From: Mycolicibacterium pyrenivorans
GTDB taxonomy: Bacteria > Actinomycetota > Actinomycetes > Mycobacteriales > Mycobacteriaceae
Length of the DNA stretch: 63,040 nt
Assembly (NCBI RefSeq): GCF_025821625.1
Contig: NZ_JACKSH010000039.1
Location: 1-63,040 of the forward strand
Direction: 5' to 3'
The notes beneath the pieces are model-generated. The model was not told the origin of the DNA. It searched no databases and saw nothing but the letters and a program-made list of their open reading frames with translations. Positions within the stretch are counted from its first letter, which is position 1. The number at the start of each line of letters is the position of its first letter. Both the position numbers and the translations under genes were made by a program. This document shows, in pieces, positions 16,267 to 25,233 of this stretch.

Positions 16267-17445
16267 ATGGATTTCGACATGGGCAAGCGCGCCGCCGATC
16301 TGCGCCGCGAACTGCGGGACCTGGTGAACGAGGAAGTACCCGAACACTTTCTCGGCGCCTTCACCGACGATCCTGCTGACCTGCAGACCACGCAGCAGTT
16401 CTGTCGCACCCTGGCCGCACGCAACCTGCTGTGCCTGGCGTGGCCCGAGGAGTTCGGCGGTGGCGCAGCGCCGGTCTGGGAGCAGACCGTGGTGCGCGAG
16501 GAGATGTGGGCGCACCACGAACCTCGCGGTGCTCAGTACATGGGCGTCAACTGGGTCGGGCCGATCATCATGCGGCACGGCACCGCCCAACAGCAGCGCA
16601 CCCACCTGCCGCCGATCGCCGCCGGGGAGGTGATCTGGTGCCAGGGCTTCTCCGAGCCCGAGGCGGGTTCTGATCTGGCGTCGCTTCGGACCTATGCCCG
16701 GCGGGCCGACGATGGATCAGCGGGCTGGCTGGTCAGCGGCCAGAAGATCTGGACGTCGTACGCGACGATGGCGCAGTGGTGTTTCCTGCTGGCCCGCACC
16801 TCCCGAGTGGGAGAAGGCGGCACCCAGAAGAAGCAACAGGGCCTGACCATCTTCCTTGTGCCGATGGATGATCCGGCGATCACGGTGCGGCCCATCGGCT
16901 GCATGATGGGCCCGCACCACCTCAACGAGGTGTTCTTCGACGACCTGCGGGTCACCGAGGCCGACGTGCTCGGCACGGTCGATCAGGGCTGGACGATCGT
17001 GCAGGACGTGATGTCGTTCGAACGTGTCGGTATCGCAAGGTACGCCCGGTGTGAACGGCTGCTCGCTGCCGCTCCCGAGGTGCTGGGGGAGCGGTGGGAC
17101 GAGCTGCCCGCCGAGCTGCGCGGCCGCTGGGTCCGGATGCTGACGCACTGCCGTCGCGCCCGGCTGCTGGCCTACCGGGTGGTCGCCCTGCAGGCCAGCG
17201 GTCAGATCACGCCCGGCGACGCGGCCGCCTACCGCATCGCGGTGACGAAGCTGGATCAGGACAGCGCCGAGGTCCTGACGGACATCGCGGCGGAGGTGCG
17301 GCACTCCGACGTCCGCGCGGAATGGTTCCTCGGTGAGGTCGAGGACCATTGGCGATACTCTCAGGCCTCCACAGTGTCGTCGGGAAGCATTGAGATGCAA
17401 CGAATTCTGCTGTCCCGTGCGATGCTGGCGGGAGGCAGGAAATGA
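16267..17445 (+). CDS. Acyl-CoA dehydrogenase, subunit of pair 1 (long)
   Basis: 392 residues with the full acyl-CoA dehydrogenase N-terminal, middle and C-terminal regions: WPEEFGGGAAP, GFSEPEAGSDLASLRT (FAD/substrate motif) and SGSIEMQRILLSRAML at the end. Catalyses alpha,beta-dehydrogenation of an acyl-CoA with FAD. Start ATG 16267 follows 6 nt of GC-poor spacer after the CoA-transferase stop; the longer frame upstream is spurious. Its ATGA overlap with the shorter next gene suggests an obligate alpha2beta2 pair, as known for ChsE1-ChsE2 and ChsE4-ChsE5 in mycobacterial sterol degradation. Confidence 0.92.
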   Translation: MDFDMGKRAADLRRELRDLVNEEVPEHFLGAFTDDPADLQTTQQFCRTLAARNLLCLAWPEEFGGGAAPVWEQTVVREEMWAHHEPRGAQYMGVNWVGPIIMRHGTAQQQRTHLPPIAAGEVIWCQGFSEPEAGSDLASLRTYARRADDGSAGWLVSGQKIWTSYATMAQWCFLLARTSRVGEGGTQKKQQGLTIFLVPMDDPAITVRPIGCMMGPHHLNEVFFDDLRVTEADVLGTVDQGWTIVQDVMSFERVGIARYARCERLLAAAPEVLGERWDELPAELRGRWVRMLTHCRRARLLAYRVVALQASGQITPGDAAAYRIAVTKLDQDSAEVLTDIAAEVRHSDVRAEWFLGEVEDHWRYSQASTVSSGSIEMQRILLSRAMLAGGRK

Positions 17446-18359
17446 TCCTGGACCTCAGCGAAGACGCACTCGAGTACGGGCGACAGGCCCGGCACGCTTT
17501 CGAGGCCGCCGGCGGAGACCGACTCGTGGATCAGGCCCAAGCGGCCCCGGATGTCCGGGAGTCGTTGGTGGCGCCGGTGCTCTCCGGGCTCGGCGCGTGG
17601 GAGCTCGATCCGCGCGCCGACACCGACGGCCTGGAAGCCGCCGCCGCACTGTGCCGCAGCGCGGGCTACTGGGCGCTGCCCTATCCGCTGGCCGAGCGCC
17701 TTTCCAAACCGGTCGATCTGGAGGTCGACGGCCTGATCGTCATCGGCGCGACCCGGCCAGCCGGCACGGTCGCCGGACTCCGATCACACTGGGCAGCGGT
17801 CACAGTGGACGGACAACGCAGCCGGGTCACCGCGGTCGGACCGGCCGGGGCGGGATTCGTCGCCGAACTCGAGTTGGCGCCGATCGACGATGCCGGCTCA
17901 CGCGACGTGGCGCTGGGTCTGGTGCTGCCGTGCTGGACCCTGCTCGGCATGCTCGATCGCGCGCTGGAACTGACGGTGGCGCATGTGACGCTGCGCAAGC
18001 AGTTCGGCCAGCCGCTGTCGTCGTTCCAGGGCGTGCAGTTCCAACTGACCGACGCCGAGGTCGAGCGCAGCGGGCTGGACATCCTGGCCAAACATGCGCT
18101 GTGGAGCATCGCCACCGGTCAGCGCGGAGCCCTCGATGACGCACTGGCACTGCGGATGTCCACGATCGAGGCAGCCGACGTGGTGTTCCGGGTGTGCCAT
18201 CAGTTGCACGGCGCGGTCGGCTTCTGCGACGAGACCACACTGTCCTGGCTGTCGCGCTACAGCCAGCCGTTGCGACGCCTGCCTTTCGGGCTGTCCGCCA
18301 CCCGTGACCACCTCACGCGAATCGCCGGGCGGCGCGGTCTGACGGGACTGTACTCATGA
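17442..18359 (+). CDS. Acyl-CoA dehydrogenase, subunit of pair 1 (short)
   Basis: 305 residues, shorter than a standalone enzyme (about 380). The C-terminal part is typical (VTLRKQFGQPLSSFQGVQFQ, then LHGAVGFCDETTLSWLSRY), while the N-terminal alpha domain and middle beta domain are compressed. It starts with an ATG overlapping the stop of the long partner, so equimolar synthesis is likely. By analogy with heteromeric mycobacterial enzymes, one subunit contributes the catalytic Glu and the other completes the FAD site; CDETTLSW contains the candidate acid in this one. Confidence 0.88.
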   Translation: MILDLSEDALEYGRQARHAFEAAGGDRLVDQAQAAPDVRESLVAPVLSGLGAWELDPRADTDGLEAAAALCRSAGYWALPYPLAERLSKPVDLEVDGLIVIGATRPAGTVAGLRSHWAAVTVDGQRSRVTAVGPAGAGFVAELELAPIDDAGSRDVALGLVLPCWTLLGMLDRALELTVAHVTLRKQFGQPLSSFQGVQFQLTDAEVERSGLDILAKHALWSIATGQRGALDDALALRMSTIEAADVVFRVCHQLHGAVGFCDETTLSWLSRYSQPLRRLPFGLSATRDHLTRIAGRRGLTGLYS

Positions 18360-19552
18360 GCGGCCAAACTGAAGATATGGCCGAGAACTCCTCGGATTCT
18401 CGAGAACAAGCTCAGTTTCGGCGGGAGGTTCGGGCCTGGTGCGCCGAGCACATCCCGCGGAACTGGCGCGCAGCGCAGTCCGGGGTCGCCGACGAGGAGT
18501 TCGTCCGGTTCCAGAAGGCCTGGTTCGCCGAACTGCACAGCGCGGGGTACGCGGTCCCGCACTGGCCGGCCGAGTGGGGCGGCGGCCTCCCCGTCGAGCG
18601 ACAGGTGATCCTGTACCAGGAACTGGCCGCACACGACGCGCCCCGGTTGGTGCTGGCGTTCGTCGGGATCCACCACGCGGCGTCGACGTTGCTGGTCGCC
18701 GGAACCGAGGAGCAACGACGACGGCATCTGCCCGCGATTCTCGACGGCGAGATCTGGGTGCAGGGGTTCTCCGAACCCGAGGCCGGGTCGGACCTGGCGT
18801 CACTGCGCACCACCGCCCGGAGGGTCGGCGACGAGTTCGTGGTCAGCGGGCAGAAGCTCTGGGCCAGCGGCGGTATGCACGCCGACTGGTGTCTGCTGCT
18901 GGCCCGCACCGATCCCGAAGCCCCGAAGCGCAAAGGCATCTCGTACTTCCTACTCGACATGACGACACCCGGGGTCGTGGTGCGCCCGATCCGCAACGCG
19001 ATCGGCGACTCGCACTTCTGCGAGATCTTCCTCGACGAGGTGAAGATCCCGGCCGCCAACCTGATCGGAGCCGAGAACGCCGGTTGGCAGGTGGCGCAGG
19101 AGACGCTCGGGGCCGAACGCGGCATGACGATGCTGGAACTGGCCGAACGCCTCGCCAACGCGGGATTCCGGCGGCTTGTCCGGTCCGCGCCGGTCGACGA
19201 TCCGGTCGTGGCCGACCGGCTCGCCCGGTTCGAGACCGAGATCACCGCGTTGCGCGGACTGTGCCGGCGACTCGTGGAGCACGGCGCGCGCGGTCCGGCC
19301 GACGCATCGGTCGTCAAGCTGTACTACAGCGAGCTTCTGCAGCGGCTCACCGACTTCGGCGTCGAGATCGGTGGGCCCGCCGCGCACACCGTTCTGACCA
19401 AGCCGATGTCCAGCGGCTGGGAATCCGGTTCGTGGGTCCTGGATTTCGTCGGCTCCTGGGAGTGGACCATCCCCGGCGGCGCCAGCGAGATCCAGCGCAC
19501 GATCATCGCCGAACGCGGGCTGGGGCTGCCGCGAGAGCCGAGCGTGGTGTGA
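18356..19552 (+). CDS. Acyl-CoA dehydrogenase, subunit of pair 2 (long)
   Basis: 398 residues. HWPAEWGGGLP, GFSEPEAGSDLASLRT and the C-terminal IPGGASEIQRTIIAERGLG are all standard. It starts at ATG 18356, overlapping the previous stop by 4 nt; a second ATG at 18377 (MAENSSD) is possible. The protein belongs to the FadE17/FadE26/FadE28-like long subunits. It is the first member of a second long/short pair that directly follows pair 1, implying two successive or two chain-length-specific dehydrogenations. Confidence 0.92.
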   Translation: MSGQTEDMAENSSDSREQAQFRREVRAWCAEHIPRNWRAAQSGVADEEFVRFQKAWFAELHSAGYAVPHWPAEWGGGLPVERQVILYQELAAHDAPRLVLAFVGIHHAASTLLVAGTEEQRRRHLPAILDGEIWVQGFSEPEAGSDLASLRTTARRVGDEFVVSGQKLWASGGMHADWCLLLARTDPEAPKRKGISYFLLDMTTPGVVVRPIRNAIGDSHFCEIFLDEVKIPAANLIGAENAGWQVAQETLGAERGMTMLELAERLANAGFRRLVRSAPVDDPVVADRLARFETEITALRGLCRRLVEHGARGPADASVVKLYYSELLQRLTDFGVEIGGPAAHTVLTKPMSSGWESGSWVLDFVGSWEWTIPGGASEIQRTIIAERGLGLPREPSVV

Positions 19553-20553
19553 TGGCCGACAGTCGTTTTCGCGAGTTCCACGACGAGCTGCGATCCGTTG
19601 CGGCCGGCCTCCTTGCCAAGGACCGCGAGGTCGAATGGGCGGCGCTCATCGATGCCGGGTGGGTCGGGATGGAGGTGCCCGAGGAACTCGGTGGTGCGGG
19701 CGCGACGTTCGGCGAGACCGCGGTGATCCTCGACCAGATCGGTCGGGCAGCGAGCACGAACAGCTACCTGGGTTCGGCTGTGCTCGCCGTCGGGCTACTG
19801 AACCTGGTGCAGGACAGCCAGATACGAGGCCAGCTGCTCACCGCCGTCGCCGAAGGCGGCAGCAGACTCGCTGCGGTGTCCGGCGACTTCGTGCTCGACG
19901 GTGGGCGGGTGACCGGAAGTGCGGAGTACGTCGCCGACGCCGTCGGCGCGGACCGCCTGCTGCTGATCACCGATTCCGGGGTCGCGGTCGTGCAGTCCGC
20001 CGGGCTGACCGTGCGGGCGCAACCCGTCGTCGACGAGACACGGCGACTGGCGACCGTCACCGCCGACGCCGCCGTGGTCGACGAGGTGCTCGCCTTCGAA
20101 GTGGAACCCGGAGCGGTCCGGCGCGCCCTGGAGGACCGAGCGGCCCTCGCGATCGCCTGTGACAGCCTGGGTGTGGCCGAGCAGATGCTTGCGGCCACCG
20201 TCGATTACGTGAAGGTGCGGCACCAGTTCGGCCGTCCGATCGGTTCGTTCCAGGCCGTCAAACACGCCTGCGCGGACATGCTGGTGAGCATCGAGGTGTC
20301 GCGCCAACTCGTCGCCGACGCCGCCGCGGCCATCGCGCAGGGTGGCGACGCAGCGGTGGCGGCGGCGATGGCGAAGTCGTACACCTGCTCCGCGGCCGTC
20401 GACGTCGCAGGTAAGGCCATGCAGCTACACGGCGGCATCGGCTACACGTGGGAGAGCGGGATCCACACCTACCTCAAACGCGCCGCATTGAACCGTTCCC
20501 TCTTCGGTTCCCCTGCAGCACAACGCAACAAACTCGTACAGCGATACCGATGA
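19552..20553 (+). CDS. Acyl-CoA dehydrogenase, subunit of pair 2 (short)
   Basis: 333 residues from the ATG at 19552, which overlaps the previous TGA (TGATG); the longer open frame extending upstream lies within the long partner and is a shadow. VPEELGGAGATFGETAVIL marks the N-terminal domain, VRHQFGRPIGSFQAVKHACA the C-terminal helices, and LHGGIGYTWESGIHTYLKRA carries the Glu usually acting as the base. Shorter than a standalone enzyme in its middle beta domain, consistent with a heteromeric partner. Confidence 0.9.
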   Translation: MADSRFREFHDELRSVAAGLLAKDREVEWAALIDAGWVGMEVPEELGGAGATFGETAVILDQIGRAASTNSYLGSAVLAVGLLNLVQDSQIRGQLLTAVAEGGSRLAAVSGDFVLDGGRVTGSAEYVADAVGADRLLLITDSGVAVVQSAGLTVRAQPVVDETRRLATVTADAAVVDEVLAFEVEPGAVRRALEDRAALAIACDSLGVAEQMLAATVDYVKVRHQFGRPIGSFQAVKHACADMLVSIEVSRQLVADAAAAIAQGGDAAVAAAMAKSYTCSAAVDVAGKAMQLHGGIGYTWESGIHTYLKRAALNRSLFGSPAAQRNKLVQRYR

Positions 20554-20563
20554 AGGAGCACTG

Positions 20564-22276
20564 ATGGGCGTACCCGTGTACAAACGCATTCTCGACCTCT
20601 TCGAGGCCGAGGGGGTCAACACGCTGTTCGGCATCCCCGACCCCAACTTCGTGCACATGTTCACCGAGGCCGAAGCCAGGGGCTGGTCCGTCGTCGCGCC
20701 GCACCACGAGCTCAGCGCCGGCTTCATGGCCGAAGCCGCGTCCCGGATGACGGGCAAGCCCGGTCTGTGCATCGGCACCCTCGGGCCCGGTGTGGCCAAC
20801 ATCGCCGGGGCCATGATGTGCGCGCTGGTCGAGAACTCGCCGGTGATCTTCCTCGGCGGCCAGCGGGCCCGGGTCACCGAACGCCGGGTGCGTCGCGGCC
20901 GCATCCAGTTCGTCCAGCAGGAAGGGCTTTTCACCCCGTCGGTCAAGTACAGCAGCTCGATCGAGTACGCCGACCAGACCGACGAGATCGTCCGGGAGGC
21001 CATCCGGCGCTCGATGTCCGGCACCCCCGGACCGAGCTACATCGAGTACCCGTCGCACGTCATCCTCGAAGAGCTCGACGTCCCGGAGCCGTTGCCGCCC
21101 AACCGGTATCGCCTCGTCAACCAGAGTGCCGGCGAAAGGGAGGTCGCCGAGGCGGTCAAGCTGATCCGCGAGGCCAAGAGCCCGATCCTGCTGGTCGGCC
21201 ACGGCGTCCACACGTCGCGCACCCAGCAGCAGGTCAAGGAGCTGGCCGAGCTGATGGCCTGCCCGGTGATCCAGACCTCCGGCGGCACGTCGTTCATCCC
21301 GGGACTGCAGGAGCGGACCTTCCCCTACCTGTTCTCCCCGGCCGCCAACGAGGCGGTCGAGGATTCCGACCTGTGCGTCGCGCTGGGCACCGAGCTCGGT
21401 GAGCCCATGCACTACGGCCGGACCCAGCACTGGGCGGGCAACGACGCGAACCGCAAATGGGTGTACGTCGAGCAGGACCCGACCGCGATCGGCGTGAACC
21501 GTCCCGTCGACGTGGCGCTGGTCGGCGATCTGCGCGGCGTCGTGCCGCAGCTCGTCGAGGCGCTGCGCGACACCCCGCGCGCACCCTCGGCCAACCTGGA
21601 GACCCTCGTCAAGGCCGACGCCGCCGAACTGGCGCGGGTGGCCGAAGAGGCCCCGAGCGGACGCACCCCCGTGCACCCGGCGCGCTACGTGGTCGAGGCG
21701 ACCAAGGCGTTCGCTGAACTCGAGGACGGCATCATGGTGCGCGACGGCGGCGCGACCGTGATCTTCCAGTGGACCTACTCGCAGTCCAAGCCCCGCGACG
21801 TGATCTGGAACCAGAACTTCGGTCACCTGGGCACGGGCCTGCCCTATGCCGTCGGCGCCTCGGTCGCCGAGGGCGGCAAGCGACCGGTGATGCTGCTGAC
21901 CAGCGACTCGGCGTTCCTGTTCCACATCGCGGAACTGGAGACCGCGGCACGGCGGAACCTGCCGCTGGTGTGCGTGGTCGGTGTCGACCACCAGTGGGGT
22001 CTCGAGGTGGGTGTGTACAAGCGCACCTTCGAGCAGCCGTCCCCTCAGCCCGGAGTGCACTGGAGCAAGGATGTCCGGATGGACAAGATCGCCGAGGGCT
22101 TCGGCTGCCACGGTGAGTACGTCGAGAAGGAAGAGGAGATCGGCCCGGCGATCGCCCGCGCGTACGCCAGCGGCAAAGTCGGTGTGGTGCATGTGTGTAT
22201 CGACCCGACGGCGAACTCCGAGGAGATGCCGAAGTACGACCGATTCCGGACCTGGTATGCAGAAGGTACCCAATAG
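20564..22276 (+). CDS. ThDP-dependent enzyme of the acetolactate synthase/2-hydroxyacyl-CoA lyase family
   Basis: 570 residues. The N-terminal Pyr domain has the catalytic Glu at E49 (HHELSAGFMAEAASRMTG) and GTLGPGVAN; the centre has a transhydrogenase-like domain; the C-terminal PP domain contains LLTSDSAFLFHIAELETA and VVGVDHQWG. The ThDP/Mg motif normally reads GDG...N; here it is SDS...D, so the first Asp ligand is kept but both flanking Gly and the usual Asn are changed. In context it may cleave a 2-hydroxyacyl-CoA or decarboxylate a 2-keto acid to an aldehyde, which the adjacent aldehyde dehydrogenase could oxidise. True acetolactate synthase is unlikely. GAAGGAG ribosome-binding site 6 nt upstream. 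Confidence 0.88.
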   Translation: MGVPVYKRILDLFEAEGVNTLFGIPDPNFVHMFTEAEARGWSVVAPHHELSAGFMAEAASRMTGKPGLCIGTLGPGVANIAGAMMCALVENSPVIFLGGQRARVTERRVRRGRIQFVQQEGLFTPSVKYSSSIEYADQTDEIVREAIRRSMSGTPGPSYIEYPSHVILEELDVPEPLPPNRYRLVNQSAGEREVAEAVKLIREAKSPILLVGHGVHTSRTQQQVKELAELMACPVIQTSGGTSFIPGLQERTFPYLFSPAANEAVEDSDLCVALGTELGEPMHYGRTQHWAGNDANRKWVYVEQDPTAIGVNRPVDVALVGDLRGVVPQLVEALRDTPRAPSANLETLVKADAAELARVAEEAPSGRTPVHPARYVVEATKAFAELEDGIMVRDGGATVIFQWTYSQSKPRDVIWNQNFGHLGTGLPYAVGASVAEGGKRPVMLLTSDSAFLFHIAELETAARRNLPLVCVVGVDHQWGLEVGVYKRTFEQPSPQPGVHWSKDVRMDKIAEGFGCHGEYVEKEEEIGPAIARAYASGKVGVVHVCIDPTANSEEMPKYDRFRTWYAEGTQ

Positions 22277-22315
22277 GCGTTTCGATCTAGCGGACCCCGA
22301 GTGAGGATTGGTGCC

Positions 22316-23740
22316 ATGCGCGAATACCTGAAGTTCTACATCAACGGCCAGTGGGTGGACCCCGTCGAGAAGAGGTCACTCGACGTCGACAACCCCACCA
22401 CCGAACAGGTCTCCGGCCAGATCGCCATCGGGAGTGCCGCCGACGTCGACAAGGCGGTCGAGGCCGCCCGCAATGCGTTCACCACCTGGTCGCAGACGAG
22501 CCGCGAGGAACGACTCGAGGTGCTCGGCAACATCATGACCGAGTACCAGAAGCGTGCCGCCGATTTGGCCGACGCCGTCAGCGAGGAGATGGGTGCGCCC
22601 GCCTCGCTGGCCGCCGGCCCGCAGGTCAACCTCGGTCTCGGCCACCTGGCCACAGCGATCGACGTGCTGAAGAACTTCTCGTTCGAGGAGCAGCACGGCA
22701 GCACGCTGGTGGTCAAGGAGCCGATCGGCGTCTGTGGCCTGATCACGCCGTGGAACTGGCCCATCAACCAGATCGCGTGCAAGGTGTACCCGGCGCTGGC
22801 CACCGGTTGCACGATGGTGCTCAAGCCGTCGGAGGTGGCCCCGTACTCCGCGCAGATCTTCACCGAGATCATGGACGCCGCAGGGGTTCCCGCCGGCGTC
22901 TTCAACCTCGTCTACGGTGACGGACCCGGCGTCGGTGCGGCGCTGTCGAGTCATCCCGACATCGACATGGTGTCGTTCACCGGATCCACCCGGGCCGGCA
23001 TCGACGTCGCCAAGAACGCGGCCCCGACCGTCAAGCGGGTGACCCAGGAACTCGGCGGCAAGAGCCCCAACATCGTGCTCGACGACGAGGACTTCGCCAA
23101 GAGCGTGGCCGCGGGGACGTCGGTGATGATGATGAACAGCGGGCAGAGCTGCAACGCCCCGTCGCGGATGCTGGTGCCGAACTCCCGCATGGACGAGGCC
23201 ATGGCGATCGCCCGCGAGACCGCCGGTGCGGTCAAGGTCGGCGACCCGGACGACAAGACCGCGATCGGTCCGGTGGCGTCGAAGGCGCAGTTCGACAAGA
23301 TCCAGGGTCTGATCCAGAAGGGCATCGACGAGGGCGCCACCGTCGTCATAGGCGGCGTCGGGCGCCCCGACGGACTCGACGCCGGCTACTACGTCAAGCC
23401 GACCGTGTTCGCCAACGTCACGAACGACATGACGATCGCGCGGGAGGAGATCTTCGGCCCGGTGTTGTGCATCCTCGGCTACGACGACCTCGACCAGGCC
23501 CTCGAGATCGCCAACGACACCGAGTACGGCCTGGCCGGGTACGTCTCGGGAGCCGACCTGGACAAGGCCCGGTCGGTGGCCCGCCGCATCCGCGCCGGGT
23601 CGGTCGCGATCAACCACGGTTTCGACATGGCCGCGCCGTTCGGTGGCTACAAGCGCAGCGGCAACGGGCGCGAGTGGGGCCAGTTCGCCTTCGACGAGTA
23701 CCTGGAGACCAAGGCGGCGCTGGGCTACGCACCGCAGTAG
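22316..23740 (+). CDS. NAD(P)-dependent aldehyde dehydrogenase
   Basis: 474 residues. Motifs of the ALDH superfamily are complete: PWNWPINQIACKVYPALATG, SFTGSTRAG, ELGGKSPNIVL with the catalytic Glu, SGQSCNAPSRM with the catalytic Cys, and EEIFGPVL. ATG 22316 (MREYLKFYINGQW) is the family-like start; a GTG at 22301 would add five residues. It lies 39 bp downstream of the ThDP enzyme and is the last gene of the plus arm, followed by a strong hairpin. Likely oxidises the aldehyde released by the upstream lyase to a carboxylic acid. Confidence 0.93.
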   Translation: MREYLKFYINGQWVDPVEKRSLDVDNPTTEQVSGQIAIGSAADVDKAVEAARNAFTTWSQTSREERLEVLGNIMTEYQKRAADLADAVSEEMGAPASLAAGPQVNLGLGHLATAIDVLKNFSFEEQHGSTLVVKEPIGVCGLITPWNWPINQIACKVYPALATGCTMVLKPSEVAPYSAQIFTEIMDAAGVPAGVFNLVYGDGPGVGAALSSHPDIDMVSFTGSTRAGIDVAKNAAPTVKRVTQELGGKSPNIVLDDEDFAKSVAAGTSVMMMNSGQSCNAPSRMLVPNSRMDEAMAIARETAGAVKVGDPDDKTAIGPVASKAQFDKIQGLIQKGIDEGATVVIGGVGRPDGLDAGYYVKPTVFANVTNDMTIAREEIFGPVLCILGYDDLDQALEIANDTEYGLAGYVSGADLDKARSVARRIRAGSVAINHGFDMAAPFGGYKRSGNGREWGQFAFDEYLETKAALGYAPQ

Positions 23741-23751
23741 CCGACGGAGCC

Positions 23752-23809
23752 CCGAAAGTACGGTTTCTGACGAATTTCGGTGGAATCCCGTCAGAATCCG
23801 TACGTTCGG
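23752..23809 (+). terminator. Hairpin after the catabolic plus-strand operon
   Basis: Imperfect inverted repeat with 21-nt arms (23752-23772 and 23789-23809; 19 of 21 positions pair) and a 16-nt loop, 12 bp after the aldehyde dehydrogenase stop. No T-run follows, as is usual for mycobacterial terminators. It separates the catabolic operon from the ketoacyl synthase. Confidence 0.7.
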
Positions 23810-23976
23810 CGCACGGCTGCCGAACGATTCGCCCGGAAGCCATACCTCTGCCACGTGACATCGTCGCCCTTGTGGAAATTATGCTGTTTCATGGAGGGGC
23901 GGGTACCCGCGGCAACGCCGGCACCCGTGAATAATCGCTGACACAGCGGGTAGTCCCGGCGAGAGAAGTCGTTGGG

Positions 23977-25233
23977 GTGAGGGTGACGATGACGATGATG
24001 GGGAAGTTTCCTGACGTAGTGGTGACCGGGGTCGCGATGACGACCGCCGTCGGCACCGACGTGGAGAGCACGTGGCAGGCACTGCTCGAAGGCCGCAGCG
24101 GCATCCGCACGCTGGAAGACTCGTTCATAGAGGAATTCGACCTCCCGGTGCGCATCGGCGGCCACCTGCTGGAGACTTTCGACCATCACCTGACCCCCGA
24201 CGAGCTCGCCCACTGGTCCTACCTGCAGCGCATGGCGGTCGTGCTCGGGAGGCGGGTATGGGAGAACGCGGGTTCGCCCGAGGTCGACACCAAGCGGTTG
24301 GCGGTCTCCATAGGTACCGGTATGGGCGGGATCGAAGAGATCTTGTGGGCTTACGAACACCTTCGTGAGGGCCGGTTGGACCTGGTCAACCCGACCGCGG
24401 TCCAGCAGTACGCGCCAAGCGGCCCGGCATCGGCGGTAGCGGTGGAACGCGGGGCGGGTGCCGGGGTGCTCGCGCCCGTCTCGGCGTGCGCATCGGGATC
24501 CGAGGGGATCGCGCAGGCCTGGCGGCACATTGCGCTCGGCGAGGCTGACATCGCCATCTGCGGGGGAGTCGAATCCAAGATCGAGGCGGTACCGATCGCC
24601 GGGTTCGTCCAGATGCGCATCGTGCTGTCCAAGAACAACGACGATCCGGCCGGCGCGTGCAGACCGTTCGACCGCGACCGGGACGGGTTCGTGTTCGGCG
24701 AGGCAGCGGCGCTGATGGTGATCGAGACCGAGGAGCACGCCAGGGCCCGCGGTGCGAACATCCTGGGCCGGTTGATGGGTGTCAGCGTCACCTCCGACGG
24801 CTTCCACATGGTGGCTCCGGATCCGAACGGAATGCGGGCCGGGCACGCGATGACCCGGGCGATTCAACTCGCCGGGCTGGCGCCGACCGACATCGACCAC
24901 GTCAATGCCCACGCCACCGGCACCACCGTCGGTGACGTGGCCGAGTCGGTCGCGATCAACAACGCCCTCGGCGACCACGCGGCCGCCGTCTACGCTCCGA
25001 AGAGTGCACTGGGACATTCGGTCGGTGCGGTGGGCGCCGTCGAAGCGATCCTGACGCTGCTGGCGTTGCGGGACGGCATCGTGCCCGCGACCCGCAACCT
25101 CAAGAATCTCGACCCGGAGATCCACCTCGACGTCGTCGCAGGCAGCCCGCGACCCGGCAATTACCAGTACGCGGTCAGCAACTCATTCGGTTTCGGCGGC
25201 CACAACGTGGCGCTGGTGTTCGGCCGCCCCTGA
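23977..25233 (+). CDS. Beta-ketoacyl-ACP synthase, KasA/KasB-like
   Basis: 418 residues, the same length class as mycobacterial KasA/Kas[17 protein letters not shown] holds the catalytic Cys171, HVNAHATGT and [16 protein letters not shown] hold the two catalytic His residues, and [16 protein letters not shown] is the C-terminal signature. KasA and KasB elongate meromycolate chains in the FAS-II system. This copy is not in the usual fabD-acpM-kasA-kasB operon but stands next to two cyclopropane-synthase genes, suggesting a dedicated paralogue for a particular mycolate or other long acyl chain. GTG 23977 is taken as start; in-frame ATGs at 23989 and 23998 are alternatives. Confidence 0.9.
   Translation: MRVTMTMMGKFPDVVVTGVAMTTAVGTDVESTWQALLEGRSGIRTLEDSFIEEFDLPVRIGGHLLETFDHHLTPDELAHWSYLQRMAVVLGRRVWENAGSPEVDTKRLAVSIGTGMGGIEEILWAYEHLREGRLDLVNPTAVQQYAPSGPASAVAVERGAGAGVLAPVSACASGSEGIAQAWRHIALGEADIAICGGVESKIEAVPIAGFVQMRIVLSKNNDDPAGACRPFDRDRDGFVFGEAAALMVIETEEHARARGANILGRLMGVSVTSDGFHMVAPDPNGMRAGHAMTRAIQLAGLAPTDIDHVNAHATGTTVGDVAESVAINNALGDHAAAVYAPKSALGHSVGAVGAVEAILTLLALRDGIVPATRNLKNLDPEIHLDVVAGSPRPGNYQYAVSNSFGFGGHNVALVFGRP

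Noticed and set aside
18439..19551. N-terminal extension of the short acyl-CoA dehydrogenase of pair 2
   Set aside because: The extension is an alternative frame of the long partner and is Arg-rich low-complexity sequence; TGATG at 19550-19554 marks the true start.
20474..22273. 599-codon antisense frame over the ThDP enzyme
   Set aside because: No domain, no ribosome-binding site, and fully contained opposite a clear ThDP-family gene.
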